A stretch of 64,000 nucleotides of DNA from PALSA-894 sp034669145 (lineage in GTDB: Bacteria; Pseudomonadota; Alphaproteobacteria; Rhizobiales; Xanthobacteraceae): the NCBI GenBank assembly GCA_034669145.1, contig JAXDNY010000223.1, positions 1 to 64,000 on the forward strand. Direction: 5' to 3'. Position 1 is the stretch's first letter, and every line of letters starts with the position of its first letter. The position numbers and the translations under genes are program-made. The notes below the pieces were generated by a model. The model was not told the origin of the DNA and did not search any database. It saw only the letters and a list, made by a program, of their open reading frames with translations. This document shows positions 51,297 through 59,661 of this stretch, piece after piece.

Positions 51297-53946
51297 GCAC
51301 GATCCTTTTGAGTTCCGGCAGGCACGAGCCACAACTGGTGCCGGCGCGCAGCGCCTTGCCGATTGCCTCGACGTTCGTGGCGCTTTTCGATGCGATGGCT
51401 TCGCGGATGACGTTGAGGCCGACGCCGAAGCAGGCGCAGATGACGGGACCGATTTCCATGAGCCCATCCGCGGCACGGCCGGACAGCAGCATGCGGCGCT
51501 GCATGCCGGCTAGGTCCTCGGATTCGAACAAGGCCTTCACGGCATCCCATTGTGGCGCGGCGGCGGCCGGGCCAACGAACAGGGCGCCGTCGAGCCGGCC
51601 ATCTCGGAATGAGGCGGCGCGGTAAACGTCGCGCCGAATGTCGATGAACTCGGCGAGCTCGGCGCTGTTCATCAGTGTACGCGCGTGCTCGCGCCAGAGC
51701 TTCGGCTCCTGGTTGGATGCGAGCAGAGTGCCGGTGCCGCCGGTGAGCGCGACGCGTGCCCACCAGGTTTCCGTCGGGATCGCGACCGGCCGGCGCGTCA
51801 GCATGAAGCCGCGCCAGGCGTAGTCGACCGGTGTGATCGCGGCAGGTGTTGCCTTCGCCTCGGGTTGTCCGGAGTAGGGGTCCGTGGCCGGGGCCACCAG
51901 CTCGCATGTGCGCGCCGCCGATGCCGTTTCGCCGCTCCAGTGGATCGGCGCGAATAGCGTGCCGTGCTGCTGGCCTTCATTCAGCGCGACCTTGTAGATG
52001 CCGGAGCCGTGTTGCGTGGTGACGCGGGCGAAGTCCTTCAAGCCGCATGCGCGCGCATCGTCAGGATGAATGTCCACAAACGGCTCAGGCGCATGCAGCG
52101 CGAGCCGAGGGCTCAGGCCCGTGCGGGTCATGGTGTGCCACTGGTCACGCACGCGGCCGGTGTTGAGCACGAACGGGAAGTCGTTCGACGCATTCGCGGC
52201 GAGTTCGGGGAATTCCGGAGCGATGAAACGCGCCTTCCGATCCGCCGTGAAGAAGCCGCCCTCTGCAAAGAAGCGCTGGTCGCTCACGTTCTCGCCCTCG
52301 CGCGCGGGCCACACGACGGGATCGAGCTGCTCGAAGAACGCATCGCCGATTTTCGCGAGCGCGCCGATGTCGAAATCGCGCGTGCCGTTGTTTTCGAACG
52401 CCGACAGCGCAGCGTGTTCGCGGAAAATGTCGGCGGCGGATTCGTAACTGAATGAATTTCCAAAGCCGAGCTTCTTGGCGACTTGCGACACCATCCACCA
52501 GTCGGGCCGTGCGTCGCCGGGGAGAGGGAGGAACGCGCGCTGGCGCGAGATGCGCCGCTCGGAATTTGTCACCGTGCCGTCCTTCTCGCCCCACGCCGCG
52601 GCGGGTAGAAGAATGTGAGCACCGCTGTTCAGCGTGTCGTTCGAAGCGACGTTCTCCGAAACAACGAACAGCTCGAGCTTGCTGAGCGCATCGCGCACGG
52701 CGCCGGCGCGCGGCAGCGATACGGCGGGGTTGGTCGCCATCACCCACAAGGCTTTGATTTTGCCTGACTCTATGGCGTCGAACATGTCGACGGCCTTGAG
52801 GCCCTCATGCGTGGCGATATTCGGCGCGTGCCAGAAACGCCGCACCCGGTCGATCTCGGCGGGCGTGAAATTCATGTGCGCCGCCAATTGGTTGGCGAGC
52901 CCGCCAACCTCGCGCCCGCCCATCGCGTTGGGCTGGCCGGTGAGCGAAAATGGCCCCATGCCGGGCCGCCCGATGCGCCCCGTGGCGAGGTGGCAGTTGA
53001 TGATTGCGCCAACCTTGTCAGTGCCTTGCGCCGACTGGTTGACGCCCTGCGAGTAAGCGGTGACCACGCGCGGCGTTGCGGCGAACAGCTCATAGAAGTG
53101 CGCAACGTCGGCCGCGAGCAGGCCCGTGCTGCGCTCGACGGCGGCAAGATCAGGCGCGATCTCGCGCGACCTCTCCAGCGAGGATGCAAAACCGCTGGTG
53201 TGGCTCGCAATGTAGTTGCGAGCGAGCGTATCGCTATCTGCGAGATGCGTGAGCAGCCCGGCGAACAGCGCGGTGTCCATGCCGGAAGCAACCGGGAGAA
53301 AGAGATCGGCCTCCTGCGCGGTCGCGGTGCGGCGCGGATCGATCACGACCAGCTTCGCGCCGCGCGCGCGCCGGTTTTCCTGCATGCGCCGAAATAGCAC
53401 CGGGTGACACCATGCGGCATTTGAGCCGACGAGCACGATCAGGTCGGCCTGATCGAGGTCCTCATAGAGTCCCGGCACGGTGTCGGAGCCGAACGCGCGC
53501 CTGTGTCCCGCGACCGACGACGCCATGCACAGCCGCGAATTGGTGTCGACATTGGCCGAGCCGAGAAAGCCCTTCATCAGCTTGTTGGCGACGTAATAGT
53601 CCTCGGTCAGCAGTTGCCCCGAGAGATAGAACGCAACCGCGTCCGGCCCGTCGCGTTCGACGATGCGGGCGAAGCCGTCCGCGACTTGCGTCAGCGCGGT
53701 ATCCCAATCGGTGCGCGCCAGCGCGCCGTTCCGGCGCAGCATCGGATGCAACAGGCGCGTCTCAAGCCCGAGCGTTTCGCCGAGGGCTGCGCCCTTGGAG
53801 CAGAGCTTGCCGAAATTCGCCGGGTGCGCGGGATCGCCCGAGATCGCCGCGCCGCCCAATCCATCCGGTCCCGCGAGGACGCCGCACCCGACGCCGCAAT
53901 ACGGGCAGGCGGTGCGGATGGCGGGCGGTGGGACGAGCGCGTTCAT
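51274..53946 (-). CDS. nasA: Assimilatory nitrate reductase, molybdopterin subunit NasA
   Basis: An 890-residue cytoplasmic enzyme reducing nitrate to nitrite. The N-terminal 4Fe-4S cluster is bound by C14, C17, C21 and C49 (ACPYCGVGCG, FGKLCSKG). The Mo-bis-MGD domains follow, including DTNSRLCMASSVAGHRRAFG with the molybdenum-near cysteine region and IGRPGMGPFSLTGQPNAMGG, and the late dinucleotide-binding part FVLNTGRVRDQWHTMTRTG. A BFD-like 2Fe-2S domain ends the protein (C837, C839, C872, C875), as in NasA proteins that take electrons through a C-terminal cluster. There is no Tat signal, consistent with an assimilatory cytoplasmic enzyme. Its ATG overlaps the cysI stop and its end overlaps the cysG start, so the three are translated together. 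Confidence 0.95.
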   Translation of the reverse strand: MNALVPPPAIRTACPYCGVGCGVLAGPDGLGGAAISGDPAHPANFGKLCSKGAALGETLGLETRLLHPMLRRNGALARTDWDTALTQVADGFARIVERDGPDAVAFYLSGQLLTEDYYVANKLMKGFLGSANVDTNSRLCMASSVAGHRRAFGSDTVPGLYEDLDQADLIVLVGSNAAWCHPVLFRRMQENRRARGAKLVVIDPRRTATAQEADLFLPVASGMDTALFAGLLTHLADSDTLARNYIASHTSGFASSLERSREIAPDLAAVERSTGLLAADVAHFYELFAATPRVVTAYSQGVNQSAQGTDKVGAIINCHLATGRIGRPGMGPFSLTGQPNAMGGREVGGLANQLAAHMNFTPAEIDRVRRFWHAPNIATHEGLKAVDMFDAIESGKIKALWVMATNPAVSLPRAGAVRDALSKLELFVVSENVASNDTLNSGAHILLPAAAWGEKDGTVTNSERRISRQRAFLPLPGDARPDWWMVSQVAKKLGFGNSFSYESAADIFREHAALSAFENNGTRDFDIGALAKIGDAFFEQLDPVVWPAREGENVSDQRFFAEGGFFTADRKARFIAPEFPELAANASNDFPFVLNTGRVRDQWHTMTRTGLSPRLALHAPEPFVDIHPDDARACGLKDFARVTTQHGSGIYKVALNEGQQHGTLFAPIHWSGETASAARTCELVAPATDPYSGQPEAKATPAAITPVDYAWRGFMLTRRPVAIPTETWWARVALTGGTGTLLASNQEPKLWREHARTLMNSAELAEFIDIRRDVYRAASFRDGRLDGALFVGPAAAAPQWDAVKALFESEDLAGMQRRMLLSGRAADGLMEIGPVICACFGVGLNVIREAIASKSATNVEAIGKALRAGTSCGSCLPELKRIVHEHAHAV

Positions 53947-55655
53947 ACGGCGCGTTTCGCTCCCACGTTCGCATGAAAATCGGCGCCGTTTCCGGTGCGC
54001 GCCACGAACCCTGCGCGGATCACGAACGCGCCGAAGTGCTCGCCCGGCTCGCGCTCTCTCGCATAAGCGGCGAACACCGGATCGAGCGCCGCGACGATTG
54101 CGTCGTGCTCCAGGTCTTCGGCGAAAAGCTTGGACATGCGCGAGCCATCATGCGCGGCGCCGAGATAGAGGTTGTAGCGGCCGGGGCCTTTGCCGACCAA
54201 GCCGATCTCGGCCAGATACGGCCGCGCGCAGCCGTTCGGACAGCCGGTCATGCGGATGACGATGTCGTCGTTGCTCAATCCATATGCCGCGAGACGCGCG
54301 TCGAGCGCGGTCAAGAGATCGGGCAGATAGCGCTCGCTCTCGGCCAGCGCGAGGCCGCAGGTCGGCAGCGCGACGCAGGCCATCGAGTTGCGGCGCAGGC
54401 CCGAGGCCGGCTGAATCAGGTTGTACTGCTTAACGATCGCCTCGATGGCGGCGCGTTCTTGCCCGCCGACATTCGCCACGATCACGTTCTGGTTCGCGGT
54501 GAGCCGCATGTCGCCTTTGTGGATCTCGGCGATCTTGCACAGGCCGGTGAGCATGCCGGCGCCGCCCGCCGTATCCTTGATGCGGCCGTTCTCGACATAG
54601 AGCGTGAGATGCGCCTTGCTGTTCTCAGCCGTGGTCCAGCCGTAGCGGTCGCCGGTGGAGGTGAAGGTGAACGGCCTGGGCGATCCGAGCTTCACGCCGG
54701 CGCGTTTCTCCACTTCGTCGCGGAACGCATCGAGCCCGCGGTCCTCGATGGTGTATTTCAGCCGCGCGTGCTTGCGATTGGTCCGGTCGCCCCAGTCGCG
54801 CTGCACGGTGACGACGGCCTCGGCCACGCGAATAGCATCGCGCGTCGCGCAAAAGCCCAACACGTCGGCGGCGCGCGGATAGGTGTCGGGCTCGCCGTGG
54901 GACATGCCCATGCCGCCGCCGACGGTGACGTTCCAGCCGGTGACGTCGTTGTTGTCATCAAGGATCGCGATGAAACCGAGATCGTGCGCGAAAATGTCGA
55001 CGTCGTTCGACGGCGGCACCGCCACGACCGTTTTGAATTTCCGCGGCAGGTAGGTCCTGCCGTAGATCGGCTCGACCACGTCCGGCTCGCCGCCCGCAAT
55101 CTTCTCGCCGTCGAGCCAGATCTCGCGATAGGCGGGCGTGTGCGGCTCGAGATGATCGGAGATCGCGCGCGTCAGTTCCAGCGCCACCGCGTGCGCCTTC
55201 GACTGATACGGGTTGGGATTGCACATCACGTTGCGGTTCACGTCGCCGCAGGCCGCGATGGTGTTCAGCAATTGCTCATCGATCGCCTTCAGCGTCGCCT
55301 TGAGGTTCGACTTGATGACGCCGTGCAGCTGGATGGTCTGGCGCGTGGTCGCGCGCATCGTGCCGTTGCCGTAGACGCGCGCGACCCAGTCAAGCGCGCG
55401 CCACTGCTTGGTCGTGAGCACGCCGCCGGAAATGCGCACGCGCAGCATGAAGGCGAACGCCTTCTCCAGCTTCTTGCGCGTGCGCTCGCCGCGGAGATCC
55501 CGGTCGTCCTGCAGGTACATGCCGTGGAATTTCACAAGCTGCTGGTCGTCCTCGGCGATGCCGCCGGTGATCTCGTCGCTCAGCCCCTCGGCGAGTGTGC
55601 CGCGCAGGTAATCGCTCGCCTCCTTGATGTATTCGTTGCGGGCGAGTTCGGTCAT
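53943..55655 (-). CDS. cysI: Sulfite reductase hemoprotein, CysI-type
   Basis: A 570-residue siroheme/4Fe-4S enzyme catalysing six-electron reduction of sulfite to sulfide. Length matches CysI. The 4Fe-4S-siroheme cysteines are C427, C433 (ACVALPTCG), C472 and C476 (TGCPNGCARPY). The duplicated ferrite-like halves are visible, with siroheme-binding TMRATTRQTIQLHGV and MRLTANQNVIVANV. It sits between the flavoprotein cysJ and nasA. The ATG at 55655 has weak upstream pairing but gives the standard N-terminus MTELARNEYIKEASDYLRGT. Sulfite is the expected substrate; nitrite can be reduced by the same fold, so a mixed role in this nitrate cluster is possible. Confidence 0.92.
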   Translation of the reverse strand: MTELARNEYIKEASDYLRGTLAEGLSDEITGGIAEDDQQLVKFHGMYLQDDRDLRGERTRKKLEKAFAFMLRVRISGGVLTTKQWRALDWVARVYGNGTMRATTRQTIQLHGVIKSNLKATLKAIDEQLLNTIAACGDVNRNVMCNPNPYQSKAHAVALELTRAISDHLEPHTPAYREIWLDGEKIAGGEPDVVEPIYGRTYLPRKFKTVVAVPPSNDVDIFAHDLGFIAILDDNNDVTGWNVTVGGGMGMSHGEPDTYPRAADVLGFCATRDAIRVAEAVVTVQRDWGDRTNRKHARLKYTIEDRGLDAFRDEVEKRAGVKLGSPRPFTFTSTGDRYGWTTAENSKAHLTLYVENGRIKDTAGGAGMLTGLCKIAEIHKGDMRLTANQNVIVANVGGQERAAIEAIVKQYNLIQPASGLRRNSMACVALPTCGLALAESERYLPDLLTALDARLAAYGLSNDDIVIRMTGCPNGCARPYLAEIGLVGKGPGRYNLYLGAAHDGSRMSKLFAEDLEHDAIVAALDPVFAAYAREREPGEHFGAFVIRAGFVARTGNGADFHANVGAKRAV

Positions 55656-55668
55656 GGCTGCTTTCTTT

Positions 55669-55802
55669 CCCCTCGCCCCGCGAAGCGGGGAGAGGGTGCC
55701 GCGCGAAGCGCGGCGGGAGAGGGGCATCTAAGAACGTAAGCAGCCCTCTCCCGGCTCACCGTCTTCGACGGTTCGCCACCCTCTCCCGCAAGCGGGAGAG
55801 GG
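55669..55802. repeat. Palindromic C/G-rich repeat cluster between cysI and cysJ
   Basis: Several hairpins in a row: CCCCGC-GAA-GCGGGG (55676-55690), GCCGCGC-GAA-GCGCGGC (55698-55714), and CCCTCTCCCGC-AA-GCGGGAGAGGG (55779-55802). The CCCTCTCCC/GGGAGAGGG core is shared with the element at 59488. It fills the 175-base gap between cysJ and cysI and could attenuate or stabilise the transcript there. Confidence 0.8.
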
Positions 55803-55830
55803 GAAAGGGCAGCGGTGCTCGCGGCATCCA

Positions 55831-57588
55831 TCAATACACATCCTGCTGGTAGCGCTTGTCGCGTTCGAGCGCCGCGACCGCCAGTTCGGCAGCCTCCGGT
55901 GACAGCGACTTCACGTCCGCATAGGCGCGCACCAGCGTGGCGCGCACGTCCTTTGCCATCGCGTTCATGTCGCCGCAGACGTAGAAGGTCGCGCCGCCGT
56001 CGAGCCATTCGACGAGATCGCGGCGCTTCTCCCAGATGCGATGCTGCACGTAGACTTTCTCGGGTGTGTCGCGCGAGAACGCCACGTCCATGCGCGTCAG
56101 CCCGCCGTCTTTCAGCGCGTCCTGCCATTCGGTCTGGTAGAGGAAGTCGTGCGTGAACTGGCGATCGCCGAAAAACAGCCAGTTGCGGCCCTTCGCGGCG
56201 CTCGCACGGCGCTCCTGCACAAACGCGCGGAACGGCGCGACGCCGGTGCCGGGGCCGACCATGATGATGTCGCGGTCGGGCGCCGGCAGGGCGAAATGCC
56301 GGTTGGGCTTGAGCTTCACGCGCACGCGCGCGCCTTTCTTCAGGCCCGCCGCGTAGTTGGAGGCGACGCCCTTGCGGTCGCGATTGTGCGTCCGGTAGCG
56401 CACCGCGGAGATGAGCAGGTGCGCTTCCTCGCCGACCTCGCTGCGCGACGAGGCGATCGAGTAGGCACGGGCGCTAAGCGGACGCGTGAGCGCGCGCAGT
56501 CTGTCGGCATCCAGCGCCACGGGAAACTGTTGGACGAGGTCGATCAACTGGCGGCCCGCGATCCAGGTCTTGGCCGTGCCGGCTTCGAGGAGGCCTTTCA
56601 CATAGCGCTGGCCGAAGCCCGCGTAGGTTTCCATCGTCTTGAGCGAAAGCGTCGTGACGTCGCGGCTCTTGATGAACTCGCTGCGCAACGCGGCGTCGGA
56701 GATGCGCGCCGAGGTCAGCAGCGCGTCGACGTAGGCCGGATCGTTCTCGGCATAGAGATCGAGCGAGTCGCCCGGCTTGTAGGCGGACGCCGCGCCCTCG
56801 AACGACAGTTCGAGGTGATAGGTCTCCTTGTCCGAGCGCGACGAATTGAGATTGATCGTCTCGGTGACTTCCGCTTCGACGACATCGAGGTTCGGCGCAG
56901 GCTTTGTCCCAAGATCCTTGGCGCCGAAATCGACCGCGATCACCTTGGCGTCCGGCGCGACGTCCGGCGCCAGGACTTTCAGCGTCGCGCCGATCCAGGT
57001 GGCGGCCGGCTCGGCGAAATCGAGGTCGCAATCGATGCGATCCGCGATGCGCTTTGCGCCGAGCGCGGCAAACCGCTCGTCAAGCGCCTTGCCGATGGCG
57101 CAGAATTCCACATAAGCCGTGTCGCCGAGCGCTAGCACGCCGAACTCGGTGCCGTCGAGGCGCGGCGCGGCGTCGCTCATCAGTTCCTTGTAGGCACGGA
57201 TCGCGCGGGCCGGCGGATCGCCCTCTCCCCAGGTCGCCGCGATCACGATCAGCCGCTTCACGCCGGCGAGCGAGGCGACGTCGAGATCCGCCATGTCGAC
57301 GAGCGACGGCTTGAAGCCGAGCTTGCGCGCCGACTTCGCGACATCGCCGGCGAGCTTCTCGGAATTGCCGGATTCGGTCGCGTAGAGGATCGTCAGCGGC
57401 TCGGCCTTTTGCGCAGCGGCCGCGGGCAGCGCGTCGTTCGCGGCGGCGCCCTGCTGCGCATCGAGGCCCGCGAGGAAACCCGCGAGCCAGGCACGTTGCA
57501 CCGCCGTCGCCGGACCGACGACGCGATTGAGCACGTCGATCTCGTCGTCGGCGAAAGGCGCGGTCTTCGGAATGGGTGAGGGGCTCAT
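55831..57588 (-). CDS. cysJ: Sulfite reductase flavoprotein alpha-component, CysJ-type
   Basis: A 585-residue diflavin reductase passing electrons from NADPH through FAD and FMN to CysI. Near the N-terminus is a short helical extension (WLAGFLAGLDAQQ), shared with the two other reductases of this cluster. The flavodoxin domain (about 65-205) has ILYATESGNSEKLAGDVAKS and ATWGEGDPPARA. The FAD domain has LSARAYSIASSRSEVG with the RxYS motif and GVASNYAAGL. The NADP domain contains IIMVGPGTGVAPFRAFVQER and ends KRYQQDVY, the usual aromatic terminus. Start at 57588 with GAGGGACAGC before it, eight bases after the exporter gene's stop. Confidence 0.93.
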   Translation of the reverse strand: MSPSPIPKTAPFADDEIDVLNRVVGPATAVQRAWLAGFLAGLDAQQGAAANDALPAAAAQKAEPLTILYATESGNSEKLAGDVAKSARKLGFKPSLVDMADLDVASLAGVKRLIVIAATWGEGDPPARAIRAYKELMSDAAPRLDGTEFGVLALGDTAYVEFCAIGKALDERFAALGAKRIADRIDCDLDFAEPAATWIGATLKVLAPDVAPDAKVIAVDFGAKDLGTKPAPNLDVVEAEVTETINLNSSRSDKETYHLELSFEGAASAYKPGDSLDLYAENDPAYVDALLTSARISDAALRSEFIKSRDVTTLSLKTMETYAGFGQRYVKGLLEAGTAKTWIAGRQLIDLVQQFPVALDADRLRALTRPLSARAYSIASSRSEVGEEAHLLISAVRYRTHNRDRKGVASNYAAGLKKGARVRVKLKPNRHFALPAPDRDIIMVGPGTGVAPFRAFVQERRASAAKGRNWLFFGDRQFTHDFLYQTEWQDALKDGGLTRMDVAFSRDTPEKVYVQHRIWEKRRDLVEWLDGGATFYVCGDMNAMAKDVRATLVRAYADVKSLSPEAAELAVAALERDKRYQQDVY

Positions 57589-57596
57589 GCTGTCCC

Positions 57597-59156
57597 TCAC
57601 TGGATGACCGGCTGCGCGAACAGCACGCCGCCGAACAGGAGCCACGCGAGCAGCAAGGTCCAGAACACATTGATGGTCTGTGCGCCGATGAAAGCGAGCG
57701 CCGGGCGCCCCTGATCCGTCGTCAGCAGATCGACGAAGCGGGTCTCGAGACCGACACACACGAATGCGAGCGCGAACCACCATGTGCGGATGTCATTCAA
57801 CGCGCTGCGCGTGCCCGACACGATGTCGGGCGGCAGCAGGAAGGAAAAGATCGCCGAGGCGATGACGAAGCCGATGACGAATTTCGGGAAGCGCTCCCAG
57901 ATCACGGCCGCGCTCGGCCGCTCGCCGGTCTCGGCGCCCTGCTTCAATGCCCACCAGATCGCCAGCATGAAGGCTGCGACGCCGATCAGCGCGTTCTGCG
58001 AGAACTTCACGATCACGCCGGTCTTCATCGCGGCATCGCTGATCAATGCGCCAGCCGCCACAACCGAGGCCGAGGTGTCGAGCGTACCGCCGAGCCAGGC
58101 GCCGGCGACCAGATCGTCCATGCCGGTGGACTTGGCGATCCACGGCATCGCGATCATCATCGGGACGGCGACGATCAGCACCAGCGAGGTGACGTAAGAG
58201 AGCTTCTTCTTGTCGCCCTTGATGGCGCCGCACGCCGCGATCGCGGCCGACACGCCGCAAATCGACACGGCGGTCGAAAGCATCGCGGCGAACTCGTCGT
58301 CCACCTTGAGCTTGCGGGCGAGCCAGAAGCACGAATACCAGACCACGAACACGACCAGCACGGCTTGCGTGATGCCGAGCGCGCCCGCCTGGAGCACTTC
58401 GGAGAAGATGAGGCTGGCGCCGAGGATGACGAGGCCGGTCTTGACGAAGAATTCGGTCTGCACCGCCGGCTTGAGCCAGTCCGGCGTGCCGACGGTATTC
58501 GAGATCAGCAGGCCAAGGCCGAGTGCGAATATGACGTATTCGATGCCCCAGTCGACGAACAGCCCATTGCCGGCGAGGAAGCGCGCCGCGAAGGCGAGGC
58601 CAAAGACCACGGGAAGGCCGAGCAGGAACGGTGCAACCCGCCAGCCGAGCAACGCCATGCCGAGCGCGCCGACAATCGCGAAGCCGATGCCCACGTAGGC
58701 GGCCTTCAAGAGATTGGCCTGCGTGAACACCTTGTCGGTGCCCGCGGCCGCGTGGGCGCGGATTTCGGCTGCAAGCGCGCCCGCGACGGTGCGCGGACCG
58801 GTCGCCGCCAGCTTGCCAGCGGCGGTCTCGATCGCCTTGCGGTCGGCCGTGGCGAGCGTGCCCTTCAGGTCGCGCGAGAGCGTGACGATGTTCTGTTGGC
58901 CCTTGGCATCGGCCTCCTTGACGATCTGGTCGAGCGCCTTGTTCCAGTTCGGCGTGAGCAATTCGATCTGCTCGTTGGTGGTCCAGCGGAAGGTCGGCAC
59001 CACGTTGCGCAGGTCCGTGACTTTCCACTGGAAGGTCAGCAGCACCGCCGTGATGACGAGGAAGCCGAGCACCACGGCGATCCAGTCCTCGGTGCGCCAG
59101 ACGCGCGAAGTCGAGACGGGTGCGGAAACCGGATGGGAGAGGGTTTGATCGGACAT
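57597..59156 (-). CDS. yeiH: Putative sulfate/sulfite exporter, YeiH family, with extended N-terminus
   Basis: A 519-residue inner-membrane protein of the UPF0324/YeiH family. Nine to eleven hydrophobic helices follow residue 140, with family motifs VKTGLVILGASLIFSEVLQA, AVSICGVSAAIAACGAIKGD and AGAWLGGTLDTSASVVAAGA. Typical members have about 340-350 residues; this one adds about 140 N-terminal residues consisting of one helix (WIAVVLGFLVITAVLLTFQW) and a hydrophilic, probably periplasmic stretch rich in helices. The adjacent cysJ and cysI support a role in exporting excess sulfite or sulfate. The 45-residue membrane peptide gene ends six bases upstream. Confidence 0.85.
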   Translation of the reverse strand: MSDQTLSHPVSAPVSTSRVWRTEDWIAVVLGFLVITAVLLTFQWKVTDLRNVVPTFRWTTNEQIELLTPNWNKALDQIVKEADAKGQQNIVTLSRDLKGTLATADRKAIETAAGKLAATGPRTVAGALAAEIRAHAAAGTDKVFTQANLLKAAYVGIGFAIVGALGMALLGWRVAPFLLGLPVVFGLAFAARFLAGNGLFVDWGIEYVIFALGLGLLISNTVGTPDWLKPAVQTEFFVKTGLVILGASLIFSEVLQAGALGITQAVLVVFVVWYSCFWLARKLKVDDEFAAMLSTAVSICGVSAAIAACGAIKGDKKKLSYVTSLVLIVAVPMMIAMPWIAKSTGMDDLVAGAWLGGTLDTSASVVAAGALISDAAMKTGVIVKFSQNALIGVAAFMLAIWWALKQGAETGERPSAAVIWERFPKFVIGFVIASAIFSFLLPPDIVSGTRSALNDIRTWWFALAFVCVGLETRFVDLLTTDQGRPALAFIGAQTINVFWTLLLAWLLFGGVLFAQPVIQ

Positions 59157-59162
59157 CGCACG

Positions 59163-59300
59163 TCACCAGGGAACGTGCGGGAAGATGCCCGCGACAATCA
59201 GGACGATGAACGCGACGGCGGCGGCGACCGCCCAGGTGTCCGTCGATAGCCAGTCGAGGGAGAAGCGGGGCGCTTTTGGCGAGCTTGTTGTTGTCGACAT
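59163..59300 (-). CDS. Small single-pass membrane protein (45 residues) ahead of the YeiH-type exporter
   Basis: The frame from the ATG at 59300 encodes 45 residues: a polar N-terminus (MSTTTSSPKAPRFSLDWLST), then one hydrophobic helix (TWAVAAAVAFIVLIVAGIF), then PHVPW. GGAG lies eight bases before the ATG and the stop is six bases before the yeiH start, so the peptide is probably made together with the exporter. Its fit with the exporter suggests a small accessory subunit. It would be missed by length-filtered gene finding. No family recognised. Confidence 0.7.
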   Translation of the reverse strand: MSTTTSSPKAPRFSLDWLSTDTWAVAAAVAFIVLIVAGIFPHVPW

Positions 59301-59487
59301 GGTCCGTGCTCCGTGTGAAACCGGTCGGGCCTAATGAAATTATTTTCTCTTCTGGGGCAAGAACCGCAGAAAAATAAGAAGATTGTTCCGGTATTGGTGC
59401 CAAATGGCCGGTTTTCCTTCCAAGTTTCGCCGATCCCGGAGAAGCCGGACTGACGGTTTTTTGGGCAATGTGACCGGAGAACCTTGT

Positions 59488-59640
59488 CCCTCTCCCCGCC
59501 TGCGGGGAGAGGGTGGCGAGACGCGGAGCGTCGAGCCGGGTGAGGGGGACTCTCGATAGGTCTAGTTCGTGGAAAGCCCCCCTCACCCGGATCGCTGCGC
59601 GATCCGACCTCTCCCCGCAAGCGGGGAGAGGTAAGGGGGA
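59488..59640. repeat. Palindromic repeat cluster between the exporter operon and the reductase genes
   Basis: CCCTCTCCCCGC / GCGGGGAGAGGG (59488-59513) and CCTCTCCCCGC-AA-GCGGGGAGAGG (59608-59631) flank CCGGGTGAGGGGG and its exact inverse (59536-59548, 59578-59590) and a GGATCGC/GCGATCC stem. The same core occurs at 55669-55802. The remaining bases of the 361-base gap (59301-59487) are A/T-rich and may hold the promoter of the minus-strand exporter operon; no further gene is visible. Confidence 0.8.
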
Positions 59641-59661
59641 GAGAGCAGGGCTGCGCATGGC

